This document shows positions 22,401 through 37,400 of a stretch of DNA of 64,000 nucleotides, in pieces. Within the stretch, counting starts at the first letter, position 1. Each line of letters starts with the position of its first letter. A program made the translations under genes and the position numbers. The notes beneath the pieces are model-generated. The model made no database searches. It had not been told where the DNA came from and saw nothing but the letters and a program-made list of their open reading frames with translations. This DNA comes from Heterocephalus glaber (Eukaryota; Chordata; Mammalia; Rodentia; Bathyergidae), in the NCBI RefSeq assembly GCF_000247695.1, contig NW_004624783.1, positions 4,824,034-4,888,033 on the forward strand, written 5' to 3'.

Positions 22401-25400
22401 TGTAAGTTCCACAAGGACGGGGATTTCCGTTCGTGCTCTAGTCTACATCTAGAAACAGACCTGGAACAAAGTAGGTGTTCAGTAAATACTTGCTGAGTGA
22501 GCTAGTGGCAGGACTAATTTGGAATCCAAATCTCTTCTGCCAACTCTGTACTCTCCAACTGCGTGACTCCTGACCTGATTCCAGAACAAGGGAGGCAGAT
22601 GGCAGGCAGGTGCTGGTCCTGAGTCTCAGAAAAATGGACAGGTGGGTATGAGAGGAAGCAGGGGACTCCTGATAGGTGGAGAGCCTCAGGTCTCCTGTGC
22701 TGTCCCCAACCTAAGGACTCTTTAGTGCAGCATTAGGGCTGCTATTTTTTAGAACTTGTCTTGGCTGCTTATGGCAACTAAAAAGAAATAATGGGTTAAA
22801 CAAGACAGACATTACATCTGTCATATAATGGGAATTCACAGAGCTGATATGGTAGTTCTGCCATCAGTTGCATGCAGCCTCATGAACCAGGATGGTTTCT
22901 GCTGTTCCAGCCATTAGAAAAAAGGAAGAAAGCTGGATGTGGTACCACATACCTGTAATCCCAGCACTCAGATCCCCACAAGTTCAAGGCCAGCCTGAAC
23001 TGTATAGTGAAACCCTATCTGAAAAAAAAGGAACAGTAAAATAAGGCTGCAGGTTCTTCTTTCAGGCTGCCTCCTCAAATCTGCACTTGCCACTTGCAGT
23101 TACATTTTGTAGAATTGAATGTAGTCACAAACTCACATCTAGCTGCAAGGGAAGCAGGAAAGTACTTCCTTAGGGGAAGAGTCATTTTTTATTTCAAGAG
23201 TCCAGATGCCTGACCAGAACTCACTGCTTCAATTATAAACAATCAGTGGTAGCTGGGCATGGTAGCAGATGCCTATAACCCCAGCACTGCAAGTTTGAGG
23301 ACTGCAAAGTCTGAGCCCAGCCCAGGCAACTAAGTGACTTAATGAGACCCTGTTTCAAAATGAAAAGTAAAAAGGGACAGGGGACTCAGGGCAATGAGTT
23401 TGATCCCTAGTACTAGGAGGAAAAACAACAGCAACAAAAAACAGTGAAGAGAGCCATAGATATAGCTGAGTGGCACAGTGCCAGCCTGGCAAGCGCAAGG
23501 TCCTGAGTTTGATCCCCAGTACAAAAAGCGGTGACTGGCAAATGCTACTGCAGCATTGGACCCTAAAAACCATCGAGTTCCCTTGCCATTCAGCTCAGTG
23601 CTACGTGTGCAGGAAGGAAACAGAGCAGTGTCCTTCTGGGGACCAGGCCTTGATGCCTCTGGCTTGGCCTTCCCACCCAATCTGCCCTTGGTATTGGAAC
23701 CTCTGGCTTAGTGGTGCTGAGGGAGCAGGTCCTGTCAATGCACAGGAACCCCAAGCCTTCTACTCAAGTCCCTCCACCTTGAGTTGCTTCCTGGGGTTCC
23801 TGAGCTGGGCCTCGGCCAGGCCAGTCATAGGGAGGACCTGAGTTCAGCAGTGGCCTCTGGATGAAGTTTCTCAGCACCCCATTTTCCCGTGTGACTCTGT
23901 GGAGGCAAGTTCATGGCCGAGGGAGACAATATCTTAGGAGTTTGGTACCAGCAGGCTGGGGGCAGCTGGGGGCCAGTGGCTTTCCAACCTGGTGGCTGGG
24001 TTCTGCAGAGTTTGAGGCCACTGAGCGCTTGGGGTTGGGGGCAGGGTGTGAACACCCACAGAGCAGGGCTCCGCACTGGTCTGTTCCCTGTGGCCTGCTT
24101 CCACGCAAGAGTTCCTTTCAGAAAAATATCCTGCTGACAGAGGGAAGTCTCTTGATGTGATGCCCAGACTTGGATGTTACAGACTTGATTTTTAGTCTCA
24201 GTTTTGACACTTGCTAACTTTGTCTTACACTCACTCCTTGGCCTCGGTTTCCCCAGGAATAAATGGACATATTGCCCTCCTCAGTGGTGAAGATCAAATA
24301 CAATATTTTTTGCACATGCTAAGCATCAGTGTGTTTTGTTTTTATTTCTTTTTTTGGTGCCAGCTCTAGCCTAGTGTGGCCCTGCTCCTGCTGCCTCCTG
24401 CACCAGAGCACCCACTGTGATCTCCAGGCTGCGCTGTATCCTTCAAGGACCTTTCCCATTTAGTTGGTGCTCCAGGGCCAAGTTACTTCGGATGGGAACT
24501 CCAGTTCTGGGGGGCAGTCACATACCACAGTCCCGGATGAGGGTGCAGGGTGTGCTGAGCTCAGAGGGGGCCCAGGTGGCCAGCCCCCACCTTCTTCACC
24601 CCAGCTCTACGGGGCACTGCTGCTCACCGTCAGGCACTGAGTCAGAACAGCCTTTCTTCAAGTCACCCTCGTGATGACCCTGGCAGCCCCTGAGGTCCCG
24701 CCTGACACGTCGTCACTCAGTGGTGTATCACGTCCACGGCTCCCTTCTGCCTGGACAGATGCTCTCTGATTGGCTCTAAGCTCCAACCCGCCCATCTGTA
24801 CACCTCCATCCAACCTCAGCGCCAAGTCTCTCCGTCTCACTTCCTCTAAGTAGCTTCCTCTTGGCATGCCTGACCCTACCTGGACTCTAGCATCAGATTC
24901 CCAGTGACATCTCGGAGGCAAGCAGTGAGGTGCAGTGAAGCGAGATGTTGGTCTTTTTACGGCCACCTCTGAATTTTCCTCCTCAGGGAGGGGAACAGAG
25001 GAGGGAGGAGGTGCCTCTTGTTACAATCCAACAACCGATAGGAACCAGGAAAAAGGAGCTTTGCTTACCAAAAAAAGAGGTGGGAGGAAGACAGCAAGGG
25101 AGTGTGAGACAGTCTGTACAAATCCCAGGGCAGCATTGCTCCATGCTTCAGTTTACCTAAACAATAAATCAGAGGTAGCACCATATGGAGCTCTGGGCTT
25201 TACTTTTAAACTCTATAAAGCAAGCTGCATGCCAAACTCCATAAAAAACACTAGTGCACCTCAAGACTTTAGTAGACAAATGTTTAATAAATGAATAAAA
25301 TATTAAAATTAAAGGGAACCAGGCTCAAAAAGTTTGGGAAGTGTCACCTACTCTCTTCTTTTTGGAAGGGTGGTGCATTTTATGATCTTTTTTCCTTTTA

Positions 25401-28400
25401 TGTATCTATGTATGTATGTATATTTTTTGAGACAGCGTCTTGCTATGTAGTTCAGACTGGCCTCGAACTCACTATGTATGCAAGGCTAGCCTTGAGCTCG
25501 TGGTAATCCTCCTTCCTCAGCCTCCCAGGTGCTGGGATTACAGGTATGAATATGTGTATGTCTGTGTTGGGGGCTAGCTGAGCAAGATCTTGTTCAAATG
25601 AACATGAACCTCAGAGGGCCTTTTGTTTTTAGAGGATTTAGAGGAAACCGTATGGAAGGCTGTGGCCACTACGAAGGCTTCTTGTGCCTTGCTGCCCCTC
25701 ATGGATATTAACAACAATGCTGCTTCTCAGACAGAGACACAATTAAAAGAACTAGATGAGGCCGGGCGTGGTGGTGCAGGCCTGAAATCCCAGCAATTGG
25801 GAGGCTGAGGCAGGAGGATTGCCTTGAGTTCAAGGCCAGCCTGAACTAATAGCGAGACCTGTCTCAAAAAACCAAAAAACAACAACAACAACAACAAAAA
25901 ACTAGATGTATGTTTTCATTGATTGATCTTTCTGATCAGCTAGGGGGCTGACAGTTGGTTGATGGCACTGGCTCCTTCTTTCCCTGTTTGTGCCTCTCCC
26001 CCCAGTTGCTTAAGCCCTGACCCTGACAGCATCACCTTCCTGATTTAAATTCAGCCTGAGCCCAGCCCCAGGGGCCTGGACGAGCGGATTCCGAAGGACA
26101 TGCTGTCAGCCTAGGACACACAGTCAGCAGCTAGTGGCAGGGCCACGTAAGCCAGGCCACTGAATGCGTGGTGCTCAGCCACCTTCAGGCCGTCATAGTT
26201 CTGGGAGGGGGCAGCCAGTCAGTGGCTTCAGGAGCCACCAGCTCACATGCACTTTCCCAGCCAGCTGGCACATTAGGCGGCCATCCCAGGAGGGACAAGG
26301 AGCCAGAGGTGCCCTTTGCTCAGGTGAGTGCATCCTACACCCAGCCCTGGAGGATGTGGCCAACCACTTCCTAGAGGAGCAAGTGCTGACCAATGCAGTG
26401 GCCTTGCTGGGTCCCTTCCCCTGTCCTGTGCTGTCACCTCCACTGTTGGCTCATGGCCCCCCTTGAAGCACCTCACAAAGTTGGTTCTCATCCCCAGGCC
26501 ATCTGGTATTGACATCTCTGTGGCCACAGTGGGCGCAGGTACTAGAGGCATTGTGCTGAGGACAGCTGGCTTGTGGGGACACACAAGGTGGGAGCCAGTC
26601 CTCTGCTCACATTTCACTTGGCTTCCCAAGGGGGTGGCACTTAGGCAGGGAAATTCTCTGGCTTTACTCTTAGGCCCTGGGAGAGTCTGGAAATCTGGTT
26701 CTGTCCATGCACAGTCACATCGCTGAAGTCACAGGGAACAACCATGTCTACAGATCAACCATAGCTGCCACGGGGGCCTCCTGTGACTTCTGCTCAGAAT
26801 GTCTGTGTGTCTGGGCTTGGTGGCAGGCATGGGTAAGACACCCAAGTGAGTCCTTCTGAGTTGAGCATTTAACTGCAGAGCTCAGAGAAAAAGGAACCAG
26901 GTTTGCCAAAGAGGATGGTCTGTTTGTATATTCAGAGCCACGGTCCTCTTTCTAGCCTCATTTTCCTCATCTGTGAATGAGGGGCTGGTCCACCAGCTCC
27001 CAGGGAACTTCCATTTTGTATTTCCTGTTGCCTGAGCCGCCTGACTTACCTGGTGAATTGGGTCCAAAGCTGCTGCCATAGCAGGATTGGATTAGCAGGT
27101 GGACACATCCAGGGAGGAAGCCTAAGGGTGCAGACAGCACTGATGCTGTGGGTCATGGCGGTGGCTGGAGGGGAAGCTGTCTTCATGGCAGTTTCCTGCC
27201 GGGACAGCTGAGGATACAGAGAGCTCAGGGGTAATATGGGAGGCCACGTGCGCCGGCCCCTTGGTGGCGTGGGAGGCCTGCCCTCTTCATTGAGCCACCA
27301 GACATCTGCCTCCCCCTGCTGTCCAGCAACCAGGAGAAGAGGCAGGAGCCGAGGCTGGCATCCACAGGCGTTTGTGTCCCACAGGCGAGCCACACTGGGC
27401 ACTGGATCACAAGGCTCTAGATGCCAAAGAACGACGAGTTTGCTTTCTGTACTCTGACCTTCTGGTGCCCATAACTCCTTTGTTGGATGGAATCAAGGGA
27501 TGCCAAGGGTCTCCCTAGGTGTGATGTTATAATAGTGGGGTGCACAGGGGAGCTGATGCCTGCCTGGCTGTTGAAGAGGAGGAGACACCAAACCACTGGT
27601 CAGGTGCACTGTGGACACAGCCTGGCTCTAGATGCTCAGTTGCTCTCTGCCTGACCCTGGCTCCTGCTTGCCCCGAGGGCTGGATACCAGCTCCTCCGCC
27701 TGGGCATCTTTGGGCACTGCAGTAGCAAAGACCAGGCTGAAGGGAAGGCAAAATAGGTGAAGGCTCATGGGACCAGGATCTCTGAAATCCTGTGGGCATG
27801 GCTGGTGCTATTACCTGCTCTGGAGGGAGGGAGTTTCCACATGGTACTGTGCCCACTTTCCAGATGGGAACTCCAAGGCAGGGAGGGTACTGACTGATTT
27901 ACCTAGAGTTGTGTCTTGTGAGGTTCCTCCCACTTTGGATATCCCTTAGAGTTCTGGGCATAGGAGTGGCCAGATAATCTTGGCCTCAGTATCTGGGCTT
28001 CTGCAGCTGCCTTGCAGGGTACCAAGACTGAAAGAGAGAGAGCAGAGAAAGGCCTGGATGTGGCTCAGTGGTACAAGACTTGCTGAGGATGCCTGAGGCC
28101 CTAGGTTCAATGCCTGGTACCCCCCCAACACAACAGCCAGGCGTCGTGGTACACACCTGGAGTCTGAGGCAGGAGGATCATATGTTTGCGCTCAGCCCAG
28201 GCAACTTAGTGACTTAGCCAGAGTCTGTCATAAAATTAAACAATTAAAAGGAGGGGGAGTTGGGGATTCGGTGTGATGAAGGCCAAGAGAATGGTGAGGA
28301 TGGGAGTATGCGTAGGCCACTGGGCGAGAGATGGTGCCTTGCCCCTTGCACCCACGTCGGAGCCCCAAGTCTGTCTTCAGAAGCAATCTCCAGCAAGCCT

Positions 28401-31400
28401 GACTCCTTTCCTAACCCACGCAACTTCAGAGGGGACATTCCATTTTGCTCCCAGGTTCTTGGGGAAAGAAGAGCTGTGAAATCCACACCTGGAAGCCTTT
28501 GCTGTGGTTACCCCATCTGCCCCCTCCCTCCTCTGATGTCAGTGAGCCTCCTTGACTACGAGGGGAGTGTGTGCCGCTATGTGGACACCTGGCTACACCC
28601 AGCACTAGCCTGGGACTCCTGATTCACTTCCTAGATGGAGCCTGTAGAAAACAGGGCTTTCTTGACTCTCTTAACAACTGGTTAGACTTACGTGGCCTTT
28701 ACCCTTCCTGGGGACAAGGCAGCCAGTCCCCACTTGCTTCGCTGTAGCCATTTACTTGGTTTGTTTGTTCTTTCTAAGCAACACTTCTAACCACACATTG
28801 TTCCCCATCCTGACTTCCACTCCCCACCCCAACCTCCACTCCCCACCAGTGGGCCAAGAGCTCCCCTGTCTTCAAACACCAAAGAAACCCAGATTTTGTG
28901 CTCTATGGCAGAGAGTCACACGCTGGCCTCCAACTCTGGAGGTTTAATGGGGCAGTCGGGTGACAGAGTTTGGGGTTTATTTTTCCTACCTTGAGAGTAA
29001 GCAGGGTGACAGATGGGGAGCTGGCTAAGCTGAGCCTCTGCCTGCTGGCTGCCCCACCCCCAGGATACAGGTTCTTAGTCTGGGAACGCGCACCACCTCG
29101 AGTCGTTCTGCAGCTAGAAGGATACAAGTGTTACTCCTGGAAGGGGAACTTCTGTCTAGGACAGAGTGCAGAATTTGGATGTTTGGAAAGCTACACTTGC
29201 TGTCATGAACTTTGGCTTCTACCAGGTGGAAACTTGTCATTCCCAGGGAAATTCACAGAACTTTCTCCCTGGTTCCCAGAGGTCATGCTGGGTTTCAGAG
29301 GTGACATCCCACAGCCATGAATGGGGACTTCCCTGTGGCCTCAGGCCTTTGTTTCAGATCAGGAGTGGCGGGGTCCCTAGTGGAGGTTTCCGGGGGCCTC
29401 TGAGAAAACTACACATCTGGCTGTTTTCATGGCTGCAAGAGGGGGAGGTGGCGTGGGAATGACAGTGTGCTCCCTGGGAAAAACATTTACCAAGATTGTT
29501 TTTGAACTTACTGCAAAGGGAAGAGTTGAGTGCCAAATGTGCGCGCCCTTTGGCTCTGGAAGTGTGTGTGTGCCCAAGGTCGTGTATCAGGCGCTCTTGG
29601 GACAGGGAGGGTCAGCTCCACAGGTGCAGCATGGTGGCCCAGGATGGCACATTGTTGTGGAAGGAATGCCACACTGGTGTCCACAGGGAGTTGCATCAAA
29701 CTCCCTGGTTTGCTCTGAGTGGCCTCCCCAGTCTGGTCACCTGCCTCCCTAGTTCCAGTTTCCTCTCAGTACAAGGAACATAATAAAGGTACCTCAGAGG
29801 GGACAGCAGTGACACCGCATGTGTGAAGGGCTTGCTCCAGGTCTGGCCAATGTGGGAGGGCTTCCCTCGGCAAGGGCTTGAGAGCAGTAATGATGGATGT
29901 TGGTGTTCAGTGGATGGATGTGCAGGAAATCCAACACATGAGCAAGGTGACACAGCCACGTGCTGACCCCTGGCCTCCAAGGGCCCTTCGATATACCAGG
30001 GCACACAAAAGGATCCCGACTGGGCCCAGACATCTGTGGCTCCAGTCTGCAGGCAAGGGTGTCTGAGCTGGCTTTCCCATCCTGCTAGACCTGCCTTCAG
30101 GAAGAACTTTTTCTATACATTTGGAGTATTTTGATACAGTGGCACCTCAGGTTACAAACTTAATTTATTTTATGCTTTGGGCGAAGATGGCTGCATTTTG
30201 TGTTTGTATGGGGAAAATGGCTGTGGTTGTGTTTGTCACCTGATACAGAGTTTGAGAATGGAAGCAAAATTTTGCCTAACACTTTTGTTCAAGAACTGAA
30301 TTGTTTGCAAACAGAGGCATTTGTGAACTGAGGCATTATGGTACTTTCCCCAAGGCTTATATTTTTTTTGTTTTGTTTTTTTGTTTTTTTGTTTTTGGTA
30401 CCAGGCATCGAACTCGGGACCTTGCACTTGCAAGGCAGGCGGCAGAACCACTGAGCTAAATCCACGGCCCACCTTATATTTTTTTAATGTTCATTTTTTC
30501 CCAAGAGGTATATTCCTTCCTGCCTTAATAGGAAAAGCAAGGCCTAGAGAGACCCCTACCCACAGGAACCTGGCTCTCCAATTCCTAGAGCTTGCTTTGG
30601 CTTTTCCTGGGAGGCTGCATGTACATCATACCTGGAGCCATTGAAATGGAGTTTAAGACCCAGTAGAGGACACTCTGCCACCTCCCCCACGTGTAGTCCT
30701 GTTGTCCTGATCTTTGTCCCGGAGCCTGTCAAGGCAGTGGGCATCACCCTGTCCCTGCCTGCTCCTGGCAGCAGGTTGGCTACTCCTGGGCACCCTGCCC
30801 GGTCAGACAGATCAGGATTCACATGGTCTGCAGGAGGCCAAAGGATTAGGAGGCCCTGGAGAGGGCATTGTATTAAAGAGTTAGCCTGTGCTTTCCAGCT
30901 CAGGAAGAACCCAGCCCTTCCCTGGGCAGGCCCGCAGTCCCCAGACAAAGCTTCCAGGGGCTCAGCCTGTGGACCCCTTGTTAAGAGAAACCATGGTCCA
31001 GCACAGAATGTGGGGAGCAGAAGCAGGGAGAGGAGCCAAAAGGGCAGCGGTGAGGGCACCACAGGTGGCAGGAGGGCTGAGTCTTTGGTGGTACAGTTGA
31101 TGACATTCCAGGCTCTCCTCTTACCTCTCTGTTTCCAACCTCCAAAGAATGTATTTAGAAGCTTCCCACCCAGGGGCTCAAGGCAGGACTGGGGTTTGGC
31201 TCCTGATCTCCACCTGGAGAGGGTACCCAGGGTCTCCTGCATGCTAAGCAGGCGCTCTACCGCTCCTGACCTCAGAGCAGGCCTGTGGCTCTCAGTGCAC
31301 ACCCCTCTGCACTTGAGTGACACCCCGCCACTTGAGTGACAGCTGGCTGGCCAGGAAGGGGTCTGGGACACCCAGCTGAGTTAAGTGGCCCAGGCAGGGT

Positions 31401-34400
31401 TGGTCTGAGCCCATCGGGGGGAGGAGGCTTGAAGCCAGGGCCCAGTGCATTGGAGCCAGGCCTCCAGTTCACGTCCCTGTACTGTGCAGGACTCCAGCCA
31501 TGGGCCCACTTGAAGTACCTATAGCTGTTCCCCATAGCTATGGGCTGCATGTTCGTGGCAGCCCTCTTCATAATGGCCCTAACTGAATGCCACCCAAATG
31601 CCCATCAGCACTAAAATGGACATAAATGGTGGCACAGTCCCACAACATAGAATAACGGAATGAAAATAACCTGCACCTGTACAGCATAAGAAAGATGAAT
31701 CGCACAAATCAGATGCTGAGTGACAGAAACCAGAGCCAAAGGTATAAAGACTGTGTTGCCAAATAGAAAATTCAAAAACAGGCAAAAGTGGACTGTGGGG
31801 ATAGCTTAACGGTACAGCACTTGCTTAGCATGTGAGAGGCCCTGGGTTTGATCCCAGCACCACATATGCACACACAGCAAAGTAACCCTGGGTGGCATTT
31901 TAAGTCAGCATGGTTGTTTCCCTTGGAGATGGAGTGCAGTGCGGCCTGCTTTGTGATAATGTGCTGTGCTCTGAATGTCTGTAGTTCAGTGATTTTTTTA
32001 AGGGGGTAAGTAAGGATTTTTGCCCAAGGCTCTTGTGAGCTCCTGGGGACAGCAGATACTTGGGGCTCACAGCAGCAGGCTCTGGGCAGGCAGTTCGGGA
32101 GAGTGGCTCTGTGGACTGGAGGCACTGAGCCCCCGGGAGAAGTTCAGGGAGGAGCAAGTTGTTCGCACTGACTTGGTGTGGCTGCTGACCCAACTCCCCG
32201 GGCCCCAACACAGCTGGCATGACAAAGCTGCCACTGCCATTCCTGAGAGAGTCAGCATGCACAGCACCTACTGGTACCATCCCTGGAACACCCTTACAGG
32301 TGTCCCCTAGGATGGTGCTGTGCAGGTGCTAGGGATAGGAGGGGCGTGACCATGGTCCCTCCCAGCAGGTCTACAGCACCCCAGAGCTGCATGCTGAACT
32401 GTGACATTGCTAGTGAACAGCAGCCATACAGAGGGAGAACACCCGTGTAAGGACCCGTCACACCAGTCACCTCTGATGTCTGTGACTGGGTCATGGAACT
32501 TTAGATTCCAACCTTTATTTGTACTTTTTAAACTTGTTTATCCATTAGGTAACAATGGAGGTGTTTTCTGTGCTGGGATAGGAATTGGACGTATTTTTTC
32601 CCAATGTGTCACTGTATGACGTGGCTAGTACACTAGCCCAAGTGGCACTTGTTGGGCTCCCTAGGGAAATCACAGTAGGATTCACAGCTGGATAAAAATG
32701 TCAGCTTCCAACCCCAGACCCAGGAGGGATCTGATACATCAAAGATCTGCTAACTACTGCTCGGTTGTCTGCATTTGTGAATAAACCTGTATTGAAGGTC
32801 AGCCATACCATGCCCAGTTATTTACAGACAGTCTATGATTGCCTTTGGGCTCCCAATGGTGAAGTTGAGCAGTTGTGACAGAGTCTTTGTGTCTTACTGA
32901 AAATGTTTTGCAGCCCTCATTATACTTTAGTGTCACCATGTCACTCACCAGTGGAGATGTTCTTCCTCAGCCACATGCTACCCTGAGAGAAAGCCACCAG
33001 GTGAGATGAGTCCCCTTTGAGAATCTGCTTGCTGTGGTTTTGAACTGGCTAGTTACCTTTTTTAATGTTTGTGTGTGTACCATTTTATTATTGTAATTTT
33101 ATATTACTTTCAGTGTTAGTGATTGAACCTAGGATCTTGCATATGCAGTGTAAGTACTCTGTCACTGAGCTAAACCTTAGCCTAAATTGTACCTTTTTTG
33201 TGGGGAGGGTGGTACCAGGGATTGAACCCAGGGCCTTCATACTGAGCTACAGCTCCAGCCTTTTTTATTTTTTGTTTTGGGACAGAGCCTTGCTAAATTG
33301 CCTGGGCTTGTTTTGAGTTTATAGCCTCAGGCTCTCAGAGTACTGGGATTACAGGCGCTGGGACTTGACAAAGTTCTCATAGATAAGGTTCCGGCTGCCA
33401 AGCCTTTCTCTGCAAGACTGGAATCTGGGGTCACTGTCAGGATGCAATCCTAGGCCGACAGCAGGAAGGCCCTTCTGCCTGTCCCTTCTCTGCCTCCTCC
33501 AGGCTCCTCTGAGGAGGTGAGGACTCACTTCCTGGTGCTGGGCCTGCACAGCCCTTGATTTCCTCTTCTTCCACCAGCAGATTCAGACTTATCTCACTGG
33601 GTGTCCTCTTGACTACAGTTTCCCTGGTGCTGCTATGTTTCTACCTCCTGGAATTGGTGCTTCCTCAGGAATCCTGGGAGGGAAGGCAGTTGGTCCTACA
33701 ACCATGTCTACCCTCACCTTGTCACAGCCCTTGCAGGCGTGCATGCTGCTTAGGATGGAGAAGGAGGTGGTCAGCAGCACCACTCTGTAACAGGAAGTGG
33801 GAAGGGCAAACAGGGCTGGAAGGTGGAAGCACCTTGCTCTCCTCCCTTGGCCACATCTCACTGGGAAGTTAGTCATAGCTTCTGTTAACTGAGCACTTGT
33901 TATATGAATGCATTGCTCCAAGTATACTTCAAAGTATGAGTTACTTCCTTATAGAACTTGCCTGCCCACTTTGACAGATGAGAAAACTGAGGAACGAGTT
34001 AAGACCCTGCCTGGCCACACAGTGTACAGACTTGAAGCCAGGTGGTTGGGCTTTTGCCCACAGTCCTCTACTGCTGAAGTGGGTGAGTCACAGGGGAACC
34101 AGGCAGGGACAAGTAGGAGACTGGAGCTGGGGTACTCTCGGATGCTGTGCATCATGTGTAGGTGCATACCTACACCCAGGTATAGGGGATGGGAAGAATG
34201 AGGAACTGTGGCCTGAGGGGGCAAGTGGTAGGAGCTATGGCTTGTTCGAGTCCCAGCCATGGTGGTCTCACTCACACGCTGGACAGTGGCAGCTCTCTCC
34301 TGCCCAGGACACAGGCAGATGGGCCCGCCCTGGAAGGGAGTGCCAGGCAGGCCAGCTGAAACAAGCTGATAAGGGCAGAATGGCCCCTGAGTTGAAGAAT

Positions 34401-37400
34401 TCCCGGAATTATCTCCCCTCCGGGAGCTGCTCTGGGCCCCTCTGGGAAAGGCAATGCTGAGGAGCAGTGCCTGACAATACCCCCAGGTGCTGTCCTGCTG
34501 CCTAGAGTCACCGAGACTCATAGTTCCCAACAGGAAGGGACAGGGAGTGGCCAGTGCACAGCTAGAAGACAGGCAGCCTGGGTGGGCTAAGGAGGGCAGG
34601 TTGGGGACCCTGTCCTTCGTGCTGGCTGCCTCCTCCCAGAACCAGTTGTCTTAGACAGCTCAGGATTTGGTTAGGATACAACAAAACTGTGTAGGATTTT
34701 GTTAGGATACAACAAAATACTGTGTACTGGGTGGCTTAAACAACAGGAATGTATTTGGTCACAGCTCTGGAAGGCGGAAGTCTGAGATCAGGCTCCAGTG
34801 TGGTCAAGTTCTGGTGAGGTCTTCCCTTGGCTGCAGATGGCTACCTACTTGCTGTGTCTTCACATGGCTAAGAGAAGAAGCTCTGGTGTTTCTTTTCCTT
34901 CTTAGTCACTTGTCTCATCACTGGAACACATAACAATGCCCACAATTTAATGAAGGAGAGGTTTATTTTGGCTCATGGTCACAGTCCATGGTTGGCAGGC
35001 TCCTGGGCAAAAGGGCACTGTGCAAAGGCCTGGGAGGAGGAAAGCTGTTTATGTCAAGGTGGCCTGGAAGCAGAAAGAGAAGGGAGGAGCTGGAGGGAGA
35101 TAGACCCTTCCAGGCCACGTGCCAAATGACCCACCTCTTTCCACCTGGCCCTACCTCCTAACAGCAAGTCAGCTGTATCCCATGATTCATTCACCTTCCA
35201 AAAGCCCCACCTACGAGCACATGAGGCCTTTGGGGACCATTCTTGATCTAAACCCTAACCCATAACGGACACTAATCCCATCGTGGGGGCCCCAGGCTCA
35301 TGACCCATCTAACCCTAATCACCTCCTCAAGGTCCTGCCTTCCAAGGCCATCACATTGGGGGTGGGACTTCAGCATCATTTGGAGGGGGACACTTTCATT
35401 TCTTATGCCAAGGGAGTTGAGCGGGCCCTCTTTGGGGCCATTAGCCCCAGAAGGGGACCACTTAGAGAGTTACAGGGAACAGTGCCTGGGGACATTATCC
35501 CTGTTTCCTGGATGGGGACCTATGGCAAATCAAAGACCCTCCCACCCCGCAACCCATGAAGTCAAATCTGTGGAGCCTGTGATTTTTATTTTATCTGGAC
35601 CAAGTGTTTTTGCAGATGTAATTAAATTAAAGATTTTGAGACAAGAACATCCTGGATTATATGGGCGGGCCCTAAATCCAGTGACACTCTCCTCTAAGAA
35701 ATAAAGCAGAAAGCCAGGCGTGGTGGCACATGCCTGTGATCCCAGCACCCAGGAGGCTGAGGCAGGAGGATCTCCACGAGTTCAAGGCCAGCCTAGGCTA
35801 CACAGTGAATTCAGGGCCAGCCTGAACTACAAAGAGAGACCCTTCCTCAAATAGAGAAAGAAAGAAAGAAACAGCAGAAGGCGACCAGCCACATGGCCCC
35901 ATAGACAGAGACTGGGCTGTGCTGCTGCTTGGAGCCAAGGGATGCCAGCAGCCACAAAAGCGGAGGAGGCAAGGAGTGGACACTCCTTCAGAGCCTCCAC
36001 TGTGGGCACAGCCCTGCAGACACCTGCTTTCAGACCTCTGCATCTCTGTTCTGAAGCCTTTGCTGCAGCGTATGGCAACTCTAGGAAGCCAATGAGACCC
36101 CAAGGGCAGAGAGGGTCCTACTGCTACCCAGGCTCAGGGCAGTCCTGGGAAGTGCTCAGAACTGCCTGGCAGAAGTCACTGAGTCAGTGCTCAGTTCCTA
36201 TTCCTGGCTCCCAGGGAGCCCTCTGCCCACCCACACTGGCTGATGCTGCTTCCCCATATCAAGTGCCCCCTTCTGGGACACTGACACCTGCCTATGACCT
36301 TGTAGGGCTCAGGGTGAGGGCTTTAGCAAAGCCCGAAGCAGAAAAGCATTTATATGGCATGGGCATAGGACTATTGGCCCCAGAGCACAGAGCTTCGAGA
36401 AGCTCCACACTGGGCTAGGGGTGCCTTCAGAAGGGTCTTGGAATGGGAGGAAATGAATGATCAGCTAAGCAAGAGGGTGGTGGCAGGGAATGGTGACCAG
36501 ACTGTGCTGAGGCCCCCTGGATGAGGGGTCTGACTTAAGTAACAAAGCCTGAGACTCAAAGAGGTGGGTCAAGTCTTGCTGAATGAGGGCCGGGCAGTGT
36601 GGGGCTGGGCAAGTCCTGGCCAGGACAGCAGTGAGCCCAGGCACTTCAGTGTCCAGAGCAGGCCCTGGCCCCTCGCTGAGTCTGCTCTTCCAGCCCATTC
36701 TCCTCCACAGTCCTCCCCAGCTACCACTCAGGGCCTGGCAACCAAGCAGGGAAGAGGGACCCTGAGGGATGGCAGGGGTCAGACCTCTGCTTGGCTGGAC
36801 TTAAGAGTGTCACACCATGCCCTTCCCGATGGCTGCCAGCTCCTCCCATGAATGAAGGGGCTTCTAGTGCATGTTGAGGTTGGGTGACACCTGGAAAGGG
36901 CCCCACCTGGACCCCGAAGGAGGCCTATACAAGCCCTCTGCAGGCTCCCACAGCGGCCTGCTCAGGCAAGTTCGTCCTCATCCTAAGGGTTCTTAGAGAT
37001 CGTGTGGGCCCATTTGACAGCTGTGTTTCAAGAGGGAAGATGGCTTGCCTGAGGTTTTGGAGCCAGACATCCTTCGCCTATGGTCTAGGAAGACATCCGT
37101 TGGTCTTGCCTCATCTCCCCACTGGGAGATTTTGGCTTCATTTCCACGGAGATGACAGCTGGGGTCAGAGAGCTGAGGGTGAGTGAGGAAGGAGAGGCAG
37201 ACACGAGTGTCCAGGACTGGAGCCTCCATCCCGCTGCCTTCCTGCCTGTCTTCCACACGCCCTCTTCCTGGGGCATTCTTTCCAGCTTCCTTTCCTGCTA
37301 TTAATAGTCGAGAGCCAGTCCCAGGTCTGGAAATGGCTGGGAATAGGCGGAAACAGGCCCTCACCTCTCTCCAGGGTGGAGGCTGAAGTCTGCCTTCTCC

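Noticed and set aside
26290..26335. Possible alternative first exon with CAGGTGAGTG donor
   Set aside because: No start, coding similarity or promoter features; a donor-like decamer alone is expected by chance in 37 kb.
30556..31371. 271-residue antisense open frame and 232-residue sense frame in intron 1
   Set aside because: No recognisable domain, overlapping frames on both strands, ordinary intronic context; chance in GC-moderate DNA.
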